DNA of 64,000 nt from Macrobrachium rosenbergii. Taxonomy: Eukaryota; Arthropoda; Malacostraca; Decapoda; Palaemonidae. The position numbers and the translations under genes were made by a program. How positions within the stretch are numbered: the stretch's first letter is position 1; every line of letters starts with the position of its first letter. Location of the stretch: NCBI RefSeq assembly GCF_040412425.1, contig NC_089761.1:21987644-22051643 (forward strand), in the 5' to 3' direction. The notes beneath the pieces are model-generated. The model saw nothing but the letters and a program-made list of their open reading frames with translations, made no database searches and was not told where the DNA came from. Shown piece by piece: positions 30,101 through 42,100 of this stretch.

Positions 30101-33100
30101 GGTATTCCCCTACTTACGATGGGGTTAGGTTCCAAAAAAACCAACGTTTGTTGAAAAAATCGTAACTCGAGTACGGCCTAGCCTACACTAGGGTAATCAG
30201 TATCATCTATACATATATGGTAGGCTAGCCTACACTACACAGTATACTTTATACATATATGGTATAGTAATTATTAGTGTCAGCTAATTCTGAAGGTTCA
30301 ATGCAGATTGACAAGATAAGCCAGTATAAAGAGAAATTGAATAACAAACAAGGCCTAGCCTGCACTTTGGTATATCATATACGGTAGCCTAGCCTACTAC
30401 ATTATACTGTATTCTATTTTCACATAATAACACCGCATTATGCAAACATCAAAATAACGAATGTGCATCCTTTCCATGGATCTTTTAAAAAGTTATGCTT
30501 TACTACACTGTATCCAATTGTATATATTCTCATATTGCTTTTGCATTATAAATTGCGTTCAAATGTTTTGGTTTGGGAATCGATCAAGGGGTGTTTATTT
30601 TGCCGCATTAAATCAGTTCACAGCGCATTTCTTGCTTCTAGTTAGCGTAAATGAATCTCTAGATACTTTATTTATATGGGACAAGGATATTTTTCGTTAT
30701 ACGAAGTGTTTTTAAGTCGAAATTTAATTTCAATATCTCAAGTTGAAATATAACTTGATATGTCTTGTTGTGAAATTAATTTAGCTATTTTTTTGTTAAT
30801 AGATGACGCTGGTGGCTGGCCGTTTGGGGGCATATGTAAAAAAAAAATCAAGATTCCATTCGCTATTTTCTCTTGATTTCATCATCATCATACTATGACC
30901 TTTTCGTATTTATCTTTTATTGGCATGAAAACAGCAGTAACATGTGTTCTTTCATGCCCGGTAGTTTTGAGTTTCATCCATGTTGCCAATGCATGATAAT
31001 TTATAGTCATTAGCAGCTTGAACATTGTTTTTTCAGCTTCAGCTACAACTTGCAGCTTAAATTTACTGTAGCAGTATATTTCCTTGCCAATCTTTTCTCC
31101 AAAGCGGATAAGGGTGTAGTGTAAAAATATATCAGTACTTAACGTCATTTTTAACAAAACTACGGTAATTGTTTAACCGTACGATGATTGAAATACAAGC
31201 AAAACAGTTGTTATCTGATTCGGTTATTAGCAAAACAAGTTTCTCGTTCGGTTGTTTATGGCTTTACGCATTTTTGCAAGAGTATAAGGTTACTAACAAT
31301 ATTATTTGTACGCTGTTGCCTGTGCCCGCTTGAAATTTTAAAATATTATCTATATATTGTCGTACCGGTATTAATTGCTAACTCCATTGTAAACTCGAAT
31401 TATCGTAACTCGTGCACTACCTGTATTTACAAACGCACAAAAATTGCAAACGAACACTGACCTATTTTAACTTCCGATACAACGCGAGCAAGTGAGGGCG
31501 GCTCACTGAATTATTGTACCTATTCCAGCCTCTAAGACCAAGCGTACGATACACGTGACGCTGCCTGATTGTGCGTTGTTGCTCGCGCCAGTCGCCATGA
31601 AATTTAAAAATACGTGTTTTTCATAATATTGCTGCATCGATATTAATTGCTAACCCCGTAAGCGAATTATCGTAACTTGAGCACTACCTGTATTTGGATA
31701 CTTATCTACTGTTAAAGTTAGCTTATATCTCCTCGCCTGCTGGCGTGGAGATATAGGTTAACTTGTAACAGTAGGTAAGATTCATCCCATATAAAACTGT
31801 CTTATATAAAAGGTCAAATACAGTATTATACAATAACATGTTAATGGGGTTGTATAACTTGAAAAACAGCTTGAATAATGGGGGTTGTATAACTTGAAAA
31901 ACAGCTTGAATAATGGAAGATGTCTAAGTGGCAATCTTCTCATAGAATGTTACAAAACTGTTTTAACATACAAAAAAAAAAAAAAAAAAAAAAAAGTGAA
32001 CACTAAAGGAAGTTAAAAAAAACTTACTGTTTCGTAGCTCAAGGGCCAATATGTGTTTGGTTGCGATAAGTAACTCTTTCCGCAAGTGGGCAACCTCATT
32101 GGGGCACAATGCAAGCAGTGTAAGCATTCCCTGCACAAGCTTTGGGGAATGCTGGGCAACAACATCTTGGTAAATCTTCAAAATGTAGGCTAGAAAAGAG
32201 AGGGTTTTGATCTGTGCAGCAATGAGATCAACAAACACCTCTTTGTTGAAGGATTCATGGTCTCTGCAATGTTAAAAATAAAATTACCAACAATAACTCT
32301 GAACAACTTGCATACAGAAACTAAACAACTAGTTTACTGTTACATACCCTTAAAGAGATAATCTGACCTATCTGTCAAGGATCCAATTTGACCAGAACAC
32401 ATTAATGTACATAAGCTGTGGTCAAAACCTAATTAATTTCCTGTTAAAAAAGTAATGTTTTTATCAATGAAAAAGCATGCTTTCCATCCACAGGATACCT
32501 TATTGTACCTCACCTATAGTTTGGGGGCCTGCCCTCCTGATAAGTAACAAAATTCATTAGGTAACAAAGATTTACACATAGTCTACATAATACTCAAGTA
32601 CCAATTTACATGGCTTACAGTATACTGTACAGCAATTCCATATGAAGTAATTAATGATCTAACCTACCAGATTTTGTAATTATCATTATTTTCATTCAGA
32701 AGATAAACCCTATGGAAATGGAACAAGCCACAGGGGCCACAGACATGAAAGTCAAGCTTCCAAAGAATATGGAGTTCATTTGAAATAAATTACAGAAGAT
32801 ATGAAATACAAAAAGAAGAAAATATACATATGTATAAGGTGGCCTGTTTCAGGGCAGTACTGCATTGCATCTTCATTTGAACTTTTGAGGTTCTATTTGC
32901 ACACCATCCTCTGGAGGCTGTTCCAGTCCTACAGTGTGAGGAATAAAATACCTCTAGAACTGAGAAGTTTGACAGTGTGACACATTTACTGCATACAGGC
33001 AGTCCCCGGTTTCTGACGGTTGCCGGCTTCTGCCCGTTCGAGGATTCTGGCGCTTTTCAAATATATTCATCAGAAATTATTTCCTGGCTTACGACGCATG

Positions 33101-36100
33101 TTCCGGGGTTATGCGCGTCGTCGACGCCGATCCGACGGAAGAAATATGGCCCCAAAATGGCAGAATAATCATAATTTGAAAGGTTTTTGATGTAAAACTC
33201 AATAATGCAGTTTACATCGTTTTCAATGCACGCAGAGCATTAAAAGTAAGATTTTCTTATGATTTTTGACGATTTTCGACGATGTTCCGGCTTACGACGA
33301 TTTTCGGGTTACGACGCGGCGCAAGAACGGAACCCCCGTCGTAAACCGGGGACCGCCTGTATTAGTGCTGCTGTTCAGCAAATCTGGTCACTCTCAGCAG
33401 GAAAAGATGTGCTATATACAGTATTGTAGAGTGTAGTCTAACAAAAAAATGTAGCTGACTGCAGTAGTTCTATCTACTTCAGCTTATGAGATATGTAAAA
33501 TACAAAAATACTATATTAAAAAATGACCACAATCACCTTTGTGTTTCTTTTTTAACATGTTAAAAAATACAAGAGGCTTAAAATACTGTACTCCCCCTGT
33601 ATACTATTTTTACTTTATTATGAAGTATTTTTGTAAATCTGTGTTTTTGTCAGTTTTGACTTACAGTTATTTAATTTTTTATTTTATTTTCCCTTTTGCA
33701 TACTGTCATTCATATTACTTATCTTATACTTTTACCTTATACTGTAGCTCAATTATGACTTGTTTTACAACTATCACTAGTCAGTCAGTATAGTTTTCTT
33801 ACTGATTCATTTTATTTCATTTAATTCTGGAAATAAGTGACTGTGCTGATGGAAAATGTTACAAATTCCCAAAAGTTTGGCTGTACCTCTTATGATATTA
33901 AGAAATAATAATGTCTGCAATGTTACATCTTCTGGCTATCCTGTTCCACCTACAATTAGGTCAAAGATGGTAAGTGCACTTTATACTATTCTTTTGGCCT
34001 CAGAAACATGATATTTTAATGATAAAATAAAGTTTGTTCATACTTACCTGGCAGATATATATATAGCTGTATTCTCCAGTCCGACAAATTCCAAAAACTT
34101 GCGGCACACGCAGTGGGCAGGTGGTTAATACCCATTCCCGCGCTGGGAGGCGGTATCAGAACCATTCCCATTTTCTATTCAGATTTTCTAGTGCCACTGT
34201 CTCCTGAGGGGGAGGAGGTGGGCACTATGATTAGACTATATCTGCCAGGTAAGTATGAACAAACTTTATTTATCATTAAAATATCATTTTGTTCATGCAA
34301 CTTACCTGTCAGATATATATATAGCTGAATCCACCATTGGAGGTGGGAAGAGACAGAATAAGATTTAGAAACAAATATATATGTAGCGATTGACGCCTTG
34401 GTTCCTTACTTGTTAGCATAGCTGACTTCGTGATTACAGTCACGAAGCCTGCTTCTGCTTTACTACAGTCTCCAGCAAGGTAGTGACCTATATAGCTGGT
34501 GAGTTCTAGATGATCTGTCAGGGCATGACCACAATGGGACTAGATCATAAGACCATACTGTGAGAGCAAAAGGAGCAACGACCAACCACCTGACCGAGAG
34601 AGCATCAACAGGACCTGCGAAGGGACGCCAGATCGGTGGGAAGTCCCCGTAACCAACTTACAGCTTTCGACATGCCCTCTCCTGGTCCTGGGAGTCCGAC
34701 AGAGGTCCAGGCCTATGTTAGCATAGCTGACTTGCGTGATTACTGTCACCCAAGCCTGCTTCTGCTTTACTAGAGTCTCCAGCAAGGTAGTGACCTATAT
34801 AGCTGGTGAGTTCTAGATGATCTGTCCACGGGGCGTGACCACAATGGGACTAGATCATAAGGCCATACTGTGAGGGCAAAAGGAGCAACAACCAACCACC
34901 TGACCTAGGCGTCAACAGGTCCTGCCGAAGGGACGCCAGATCAGGGGAAGCCCCGTAACCCTCTTGCGGCTTTCGACATGCCCTCCCTGGTCCTGGGAGT
35001 CCGACAGAGGTCCAGGCCTAGAGCGTTATGGGACCGATCTGATGTAAAAACAAATCAAGATTAAAATATACTTCCTAACCTCTAAAGGATAGGATGAGTA
35101 TCGCTCCTGCCCGCAACACTGTGTCTGCAGAAGCGACCACAGGTCCTGCCGAAGGGACGCCAGATCGGTGGGAAGCCCCCGTAACCCTCCTGTGGCTTTT
35201 GACTTGCCCTCTCCCTGGTCCTGGGAGTCCGACAGAGGTCCAGGCCTAGAAGTGTTATGGGGCCGATCTGGAGTCGAGAAACGTATGGTCCTAGCGAATA
35301 GCAGTCTTCGTATGTCGTCTTCCGTCCCAAGTAATGTGGCGAACACAGAATTGCCGTAAAGGTGGTACCCAGAAGATCGCAAAGGGACATGTTCTTCTGG
35401 AAAGCCACCGAGGTTGCAATGGCTCTAACTTCGTGAGCCTTAACTTCAAAAGACTCAAGTCACTGTCTTGAGCGTCGGAAAGTGCGTCTAAAATGGTGCT
35501 TCTAAAAAGAACGCCAGTGCATTCTTAGAAAGAGGCAAATCCGGCCTCTTGACAGAGCACCACAGACTGTCAGAAGGACCTCGACTTTCCCAGTCTACTG
35601 CAAATAAAATTTGAGAGCCCTGACAGGACACATGACTCTTTCTGGTTCATGTCCGAGAATTTCCGTCATACCCTTAATCTCAAGGTCCTGGGCCAAGGGT
35701 AGACGGGTTCTCGTTTTAAGAAGAACATACGGCTTAGAGAACATACTGCATTATGGCCTCTAAAACCTACATGATTACTGATAGCCTGAAGTTCACTAAC
35801 TCTCTTCGCATTAGCCAGAGCAGTTAGGAAAAAACCTTCCTTGTCACATTCTTGAGCCCGAAGAAAAGAGGCTCAAGGTATTTGACATAAAAATTTAGGG
35901 CGACATCCAGGTTCCAGGAGGCGTCCTGGAATGAGCTGCCTTGACAGTCTCAAGGATCTCAGAGATCGTGAAGATCCTTGTTGTCGGCTGATAGTCTGAA
36001 TGCAGATAGACTCAGAGCGGGAAGTTTGAGGTACTTTTCGAAATGGGGCTGCCTGAGCAGATCTACCCAGGGACGTCCCCATAACCTCCACAGCTCTGAC

Positions 36101-39100
36101 ATACTTCCTCGTGAAGGTTCACTCGGTCGGTAGAAGCTGCCGCTGTCGACCGAGAAGGTCCGCCTTCGGATATTCTGCAACCTCGTGAAGGATCGTGATC
36201 CCCAGCGCATGGGCCAAAGCAGGATCTCCTTCGCCAGGGCGAACAGGGACCGGAACGAGTTCCTCCCTGTTTCTTGAGGTAAGCCAGGGCTGTGGAGTTG
36301 ACTGAATTTACTTATGCGACTCGCCTGACACTTGGCTCGAGAAGGATTGAAGGGCCAGCAGGATCGCCCCTAATTCCTTGAGATTGATGTGCCAGGACAC
36401 CTGTTCCCTCTCCAGATGCCTGACACTTTCTCCCCTCCTAGTGTTGCTCCCCATCCCTCCCTGGAGAGCAGAAAACAACACCAGGTCGGGGCTCTAAAGG
36501 CATAGAAAACCCCTTCTGCCAACCTCGAAATTCAGGGAGCCACTACCTCAGGTGAATCTTGAAAGCAGGGAGAGATCTTCAGGGTCTCCTCAGATTCTCC
36601 TTGTCTATTCAGTTTCCGCCAGGAAAAACTGGAAAGCGGCCTGAGATGAAGTCTTCCCAGGGAAACAAACTTCTCCAGAGAGGAAATGGTCCCAGCAAAC
36701 TCGTCCATTCCCTCACCGAGCATATTTCCTTCCCTAGGAAGGATGAGACTTTCTAAGCATTGCTACTGGCGTTCCTGGGATGGAAAAGCTGAAAAGCCAC
36801 TGAATCCATCTGAATCCCCAGATAAGCGATGGACTGCGTCGGGATCAGATGGGACTTTCTTCGTTCACTAGAAGTCCTAGGGACTTTTGTCAACTCTAAA
36901 TTCGCATTCAGGTCCTCCAGACACCTTGACTGTGAAGAGGCTCGGATGAGCCAAAGCGCCAGGTAAAAAGCGAGATCGAATACCCGCCAAGTGAAGCCAT
37001 CTCGCCACATTTCTCATGATAATCGTGAAGATCATGGGAGCTGTGCTTAGCCGAAGCAAAGAGCTCTGCATTGAAACACTCGTCCCCTAGTACAAACCTC
37101 AAATACTTCCTCGACTGGGGATGTATGGAACGCGAAGTAAGCTGGCGTCCTGTAAGTCCAGAGCGACCATCGAATCTCCTGGTCTTAATGCTCCTAAAAC
37201 AGACTGGGACGTCTCCATCGTGAACTTCTCCTTCACCATGAAGCGGTTCAGTCTACTGACATCAAGGACTGGTCTCAATCCTCCCGACTGCTTCGAACTA
37301 GGAACAGTCGGTTGTAGAATCCTGGGAGTCCAGCTCCAGGACTTGCTCACAGCTCTTTCTCGAGCATTTGCTCTAATAGCTCGAAAAGGATCTGTTGCTT
37401 CTCTTGATGGAGCAGGAAGACAGATCCCTGGGCGACGTGCACAGAAGTGGTGAGTCGAGAAAGGGGATCTTGTATCCTCTCTCTCGATAACTTCAAGGGA
37501 CCAGTGTCTGCCCCTCTTGCTCTCAGGCTCGCAAACGAAAAGCCTGGCTCCTACAGGTGTCTGGAGGCGCTGCAAATCACTTCCTGCCCCAAGATGTAGG
37601 CAGGCTCCGCCTCTGAAAAGACCTCTACCTCGGGAGAAGATCTCTGGGGAGAAGCTCCTCACGAAAGGGCTTCTACTTCCTGGAGGTCTGACCCGACAAC
37701 GACATCAAAGGACTGCCGGGCGTCTTGGCGAGTGGGCCAAGAGGTCTTGAGTGGCCTCCTTCAAGCTGGAGGAGATCCTGAACAAGGACTGGGGAAGAGA
37801 TGGCTCAAAACGGGAGAACAGCAAAGCCCTCTGCGGACGGAGAAACTGACTTTGCAAAAGTATGGCGCCAAAAGGCATCTGGTGTTCCCAGGCGGTCACC
37901 CATCCAGTACTGACCAGACCCAATGTTGCTTAACTTAGCTGATCGCACGAAGCGGTGCTCAACGTGGTATGGCCGTTGGCTGGTAGGCCATAAGCTGCAA
38001 AGTTACAGTACAAGGCCCTCTTCTTCAAGAGGCCCGTACAAAGAGGGAAGCCAGTTCCTCCGAGCCATCCCTGACTGCCTGTCCATGCAGTTCAACACGC
38101 TGGACAGCTCCCCAGGCAGAGCAGTCGGGACTCCTAATCCTGGCGTCTAGAGCCCCCAAACACCAGTCCAGGAAATTGAAGACCTCCATGGTTGAAACAG
38201 TCCTTTCAAATGGTGATCCGTCTCGACATAGTCCAGGACACTTTGGCAGCCGACGGGAGGACCTTCTGGCGCGTCGACCAAGCTAGCGAAGTCCCCTGGG
38301 ACAGAAGGAACTCTTGAGCCGGCGTCCTCCCGGTCTCTTACCACATACCTGCCTTGCCGCTCAGCTTGGATGGAGGCAGGGCAAAAGAAGTCTTGCCTTG
38401 GGTCTTCCTTCCTCCATCCAGGTGTTAACCTTCTTGAAGGCCTTCTTCGTCGCCAGAGACGAAGTCATCTTGACAAACCCCGGCGCTCTCCTCGTCTGGG
38501 GACGAAAGCAAACTGCGAAGGAGGAGAGAGTGGCGAGGGTTTGAAACTTGTCGCCAAACAAGTCCTTAGAAAGGCGGCTAACACCTGGTAGTCCGTAGAG
38601 CGAGGAAGGGGAGGCTGCTCAAGGACTGCAGGCTCCGACTCACAGAGACTTCTCCTCTTCAATGGGAGAAGCGAGAGGCCTTGCGGTCCAACACGCCAGA
38701 TGGGATCTCGCTTCCCGCAGACTTTGATTGCTCTGGCGTCGCCGAGCAACCAAGAGGCGTCCTCGAGTCCATCGGCGTCCTGCGGCAGCAAGAGAGCGCC
38801 CTGACGCAGCAGCTACAGAAGCGCCCAGGATAGCTGCTTGCGGGCGTCACGATGACGGTCAGCCCGGCGTCCTGCACGGCAGCGAGAAGCGTCTGACGAG
38901 CAGCTACAGAAGAGTCCAGGATAGCTGCTTGCGGAGCGTCACGCTGGTGGTCCAGCCCGAGTGTCCTGCACGGCAGCGAGAGAGCGTCCTGGCGAGCAGA
39001 AGCGCCCAGGATAGCTGCTTGCGGAGCGCCACGATGGCGGTCAGCCCGGCGCCCTGCTGCGGCAGTGAGCGCCCTGACGAACAGCTACAAGCGTCCAGGA

Positions 39101-42100
39101 TAGCTGCTGCGGAGCGCCACGATGGCGGTCAGCCGGCGTCCCTGCACGCAGTGAGAGGCGTCTGCCCTGACGAGCAGCTAGAAAAGCGCCCAGGATAGCT
39201 GCTTGCGGGCGTCGCTGCAGCAGAGCGTCACGATGGCGATCCAGCGGCGGTGAGCGACTGGGAGATTCAATATATTGTGAAATAGGCTACCTGCTTGGAA
39301 GTCTCAGCTCCGCTTAGCCTACGAGTACTGGAATTTGGCTCGCCTACGTTAGGCGGTAGATTTAAATCAGTCTCGGCAGATAAAACCTATTCTCGTCGTT
39401 TTAACTAAAATTATGGTAGGTTATCTCCTCACCCTGACTAAAACTAATGTTTGATACCGACCTGAGTAAATTATGGCATCTTTAACGTTTACCGTGCTAC
39501 TTTGAACTCAATGAAAGCGTTTGTTTACTTTTTACTAGGAGGCAGCCATTGCCTACGTGACGTCCTCTAGTCCCGCTGCTCTCGAGACTATCTCCAAAAA
39601 CAAACCTTACATTTCCTTTAATAACTCCATAAGTGTTTGATTTTGTTGTGACAACATAGTTACGAAAAACTTTATTGGACATATCCTCTTCAGCGTCCAT
39701 ATACGAGTCCGTTTTCTGACGTGCACTTTGACTGACCCAAGCGTTACTATTGTTTCTTCTTTATTATCGCATTTCGCTCAAACTATGCACCTTCGCAATA
39801 GATAATATTTTGTTAGCCATCTTCCAGATGCAAAAAGGAGCACTATTAGTGCGAGAATGAAATCCTGGACTAATAAATTAGCAGGGTGGGAGGCAAAGTA
39901 GCGATCATTTATCAAGCAAACCTGCCCCTACACCTCATGCATAGAAAGTGAGGATCTACCGAAACTTTCGGTAGCCTCTGTAAACTCATTCACACAACAT
40001 ACTCTGAAGCTAGCATAACTAGATCCAGACATCATCCAAGAGCAATCAAAGCAAATTCCACAAAAGCGTATGCCAATCCACAATCCAAAGACAAAACCAA
40101 AAAGTCAAATAGAATACTTAAGTGGAAAATAACGAGTTTACGAAATCCAAAGACGGAGGTACTGAAAACAGTTGTTGGCAGTACCGGCGACAGAAAAATC
40201 TGAATAGAAAATGGGAATGGTTCTGATACCCGCCTCCCAGCGGGAATGGGTATTAACCACCTGGCCCCACTGCGTGTGCCGCAAGTTTTGGAATTCTGTC
40301 GGACTTCGGAGAATACAGCTATATATATATATCTGACAGGTAAGTTGCATGAACAAACTTTGTAGTTTAATGCCTGGTAATTACAATCAATCAATCAATC
40401 CCAATTACACAGGGTTGGTTACATGACGCAGACAAACAGCCTTGTGTTCATTGTCTACTTTTGAAACAAATGGTAGCCATTTCCAATGCTGTGTCAATAG
40501 TTCGTGTTTACTGAAGCACAACAGTGATTTACTCATAAATTTTACACCCACAATTCACCAACAACAACCTATGTAGACAGAAGGCTTGGGAGAAACACAG
40601 TTCAGTCAAGATTACAGCCTATCACATTTATGAAAGTAATTTGACAACTCACAGCAGTTAAACAACATAAAAGGCAAAACAGTCAATAAGACTGTAAATG
40701 AGTGCAAACCTGGATTTTACAAGTTAAAAATAATTTTTGAACATTCAACATACCTGTGTTGCGCATATGGCTGAAGAACAATTGTATTCATAATCAGTGG
40801 AATGAAGTCTGCCACATCCTGGTAAACCTGCTGTTTGTAGAGTTGAAACATCAGCACCACAATGATGGGAAGCTCTGTCAACACTTTCAAAGACAAAACT
40901 GCTCTTGGTATGATGTTGTACTGAAATGAGGGGAAATACTGTAAATACTGAGTTACAATACTATCATTAAACATTACTAAGCATTATGTTATTAATCAGC
41001 TTAAGGGAAATAAAAATATCATTCAAAGACAGAACTGGTCTTGGTAAGATACTGCATTGAAATGAAAAGATATAATAACAACTATGTTTCTGGTAAGACG
41101 TTGCATTGAAATGAAAAGATATAATAACAACTATGTTTCAGGCCTATCAGAAAACATTACTAAGCATTTTATTATCAAACAGGGCAGTAGAATGTTTCAC
41201 TGTGAGACAAGTCATGAGTTAAAAGGATCTCAAAATACCATGGAGGGAAATGGAAGATCTAGACATATTGTCAGGGTTCCAGGTTCATGCCATATAGTTA
41301 AGAATGTCCTGGATGATCTTCATCCATAAATGAATATAAAAAATAACAAATTTAAGTTAATTTGTATTTTTCATAGCTAACAAACCTGCAGTCTTAACAT
41401 TAGGATAAATCTTCTGGTGCCGGCTGGAAACCGGTAAAAATAAAATCAAGAATTGTTTATGCAAGGAATTGGTGGCATCTGGCAACAGACACAGAGGTGA
41501 GATGGGAATCAGCCAGCCACCTTATCTCAATCCCATTGGACGGGTTGGTATCGTTCTCAGCTAGCACTCTGCTGGACCCGTGTTCGATTCTCCATCCGGC
41601 CAATGAAGAATTAGAGGAATTTATTTCTGGTGATAGAAATTCATTTCTTGTTCTAATGTGGTTCTCCTTCCACAATAAGCTGTAGGTCCTGTTGCTAGAT
41701 AACCAATTGGTTCTTAGCCACGTAAAATCAATCTAATCCTTCAGGCAAGACCTAGGAGAGCTGTTAATCAGCTCAGTGGTCTGGTTAAACTTTTCAACCC
41801 TGTGACATCTCAGTTTTCTTCTTACTACCATTGAGAGAGGTCGTTTTTCCTAACCCTATCTCATTATAAATCTTCTCGTAGAAAATTACACTAATTGAGA
41901 CATATAATAGAGGGGAAAATCAAGCTAGGGTATCAAAAGACTTAATGCAGTCTAATCATCCACATTTATTTTATCCTACTTCACAAACACTACCATCAAC
42001 ACCACCACCACTAGCTAACTTGCTGTTGCTTCATTATAACTCTACATCAGCAACTAAAATCTTGAACAACTGAAAATTCTCCAGTAACAATGTCAGAGCT

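Larger units (their letters stand above)
34008..40361 (-). mobile_element. DIRS-like tyrosine-recombinase retrotransposon, copy 2 (inactive)
   Basis: Same design as the 5857-12170 copy, in the intron between TRRAP exons 5 and 6 and in the same orientation. The inverted ends (34008-34205 and about 40190-40361) share ACTTACCTGGCAGATATATA-type motifs and the CCCATTTTCTATTCAGATTT block. Minus-strand order is gag-like with a 90-bp tandem repeat (39250-38360), RT/RNase H (37662-36300) and tyrosine recombinase (36210-35080). The recombinase keeps the Arg region KRVSELQAIS and the HEVR box, whereas the RT catalytic YLDD reads YLAL. A 5S-like sequence is inserted between gag-like and RT parts. A 305-bp unit is tandemly duplicated near the left end. 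Confidence 0.8.

Noticed and set aside
29967..30144. Extension of the 1,144-codon open frame beyond FVPHIDK
   Set aside because: A TTTCCTCCAG acceptor lies at the homology start and the upstream part has no TRRAP similarity; it is intron read-through.
37121..37453. Plus-strand open frames opposite the RT of DIRS-like copy 2 and similar ones at 11207-11589
   Set aside because: They are antisense to recognisable element coding sequence and show no motifs of their own.
38728..39198. A 156-codon plus-strand open frame
   Set aside because: It is the antisense of the 90-bp tandem repeat in the gag-like region; its regularity comes from the repeat.
38815..39245. CRISPR-like array from regular repeats
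   Set aside because: The 'spacers' are themselves repeated, the unit is coding-length, and the context is a eukaryotic retroelement.
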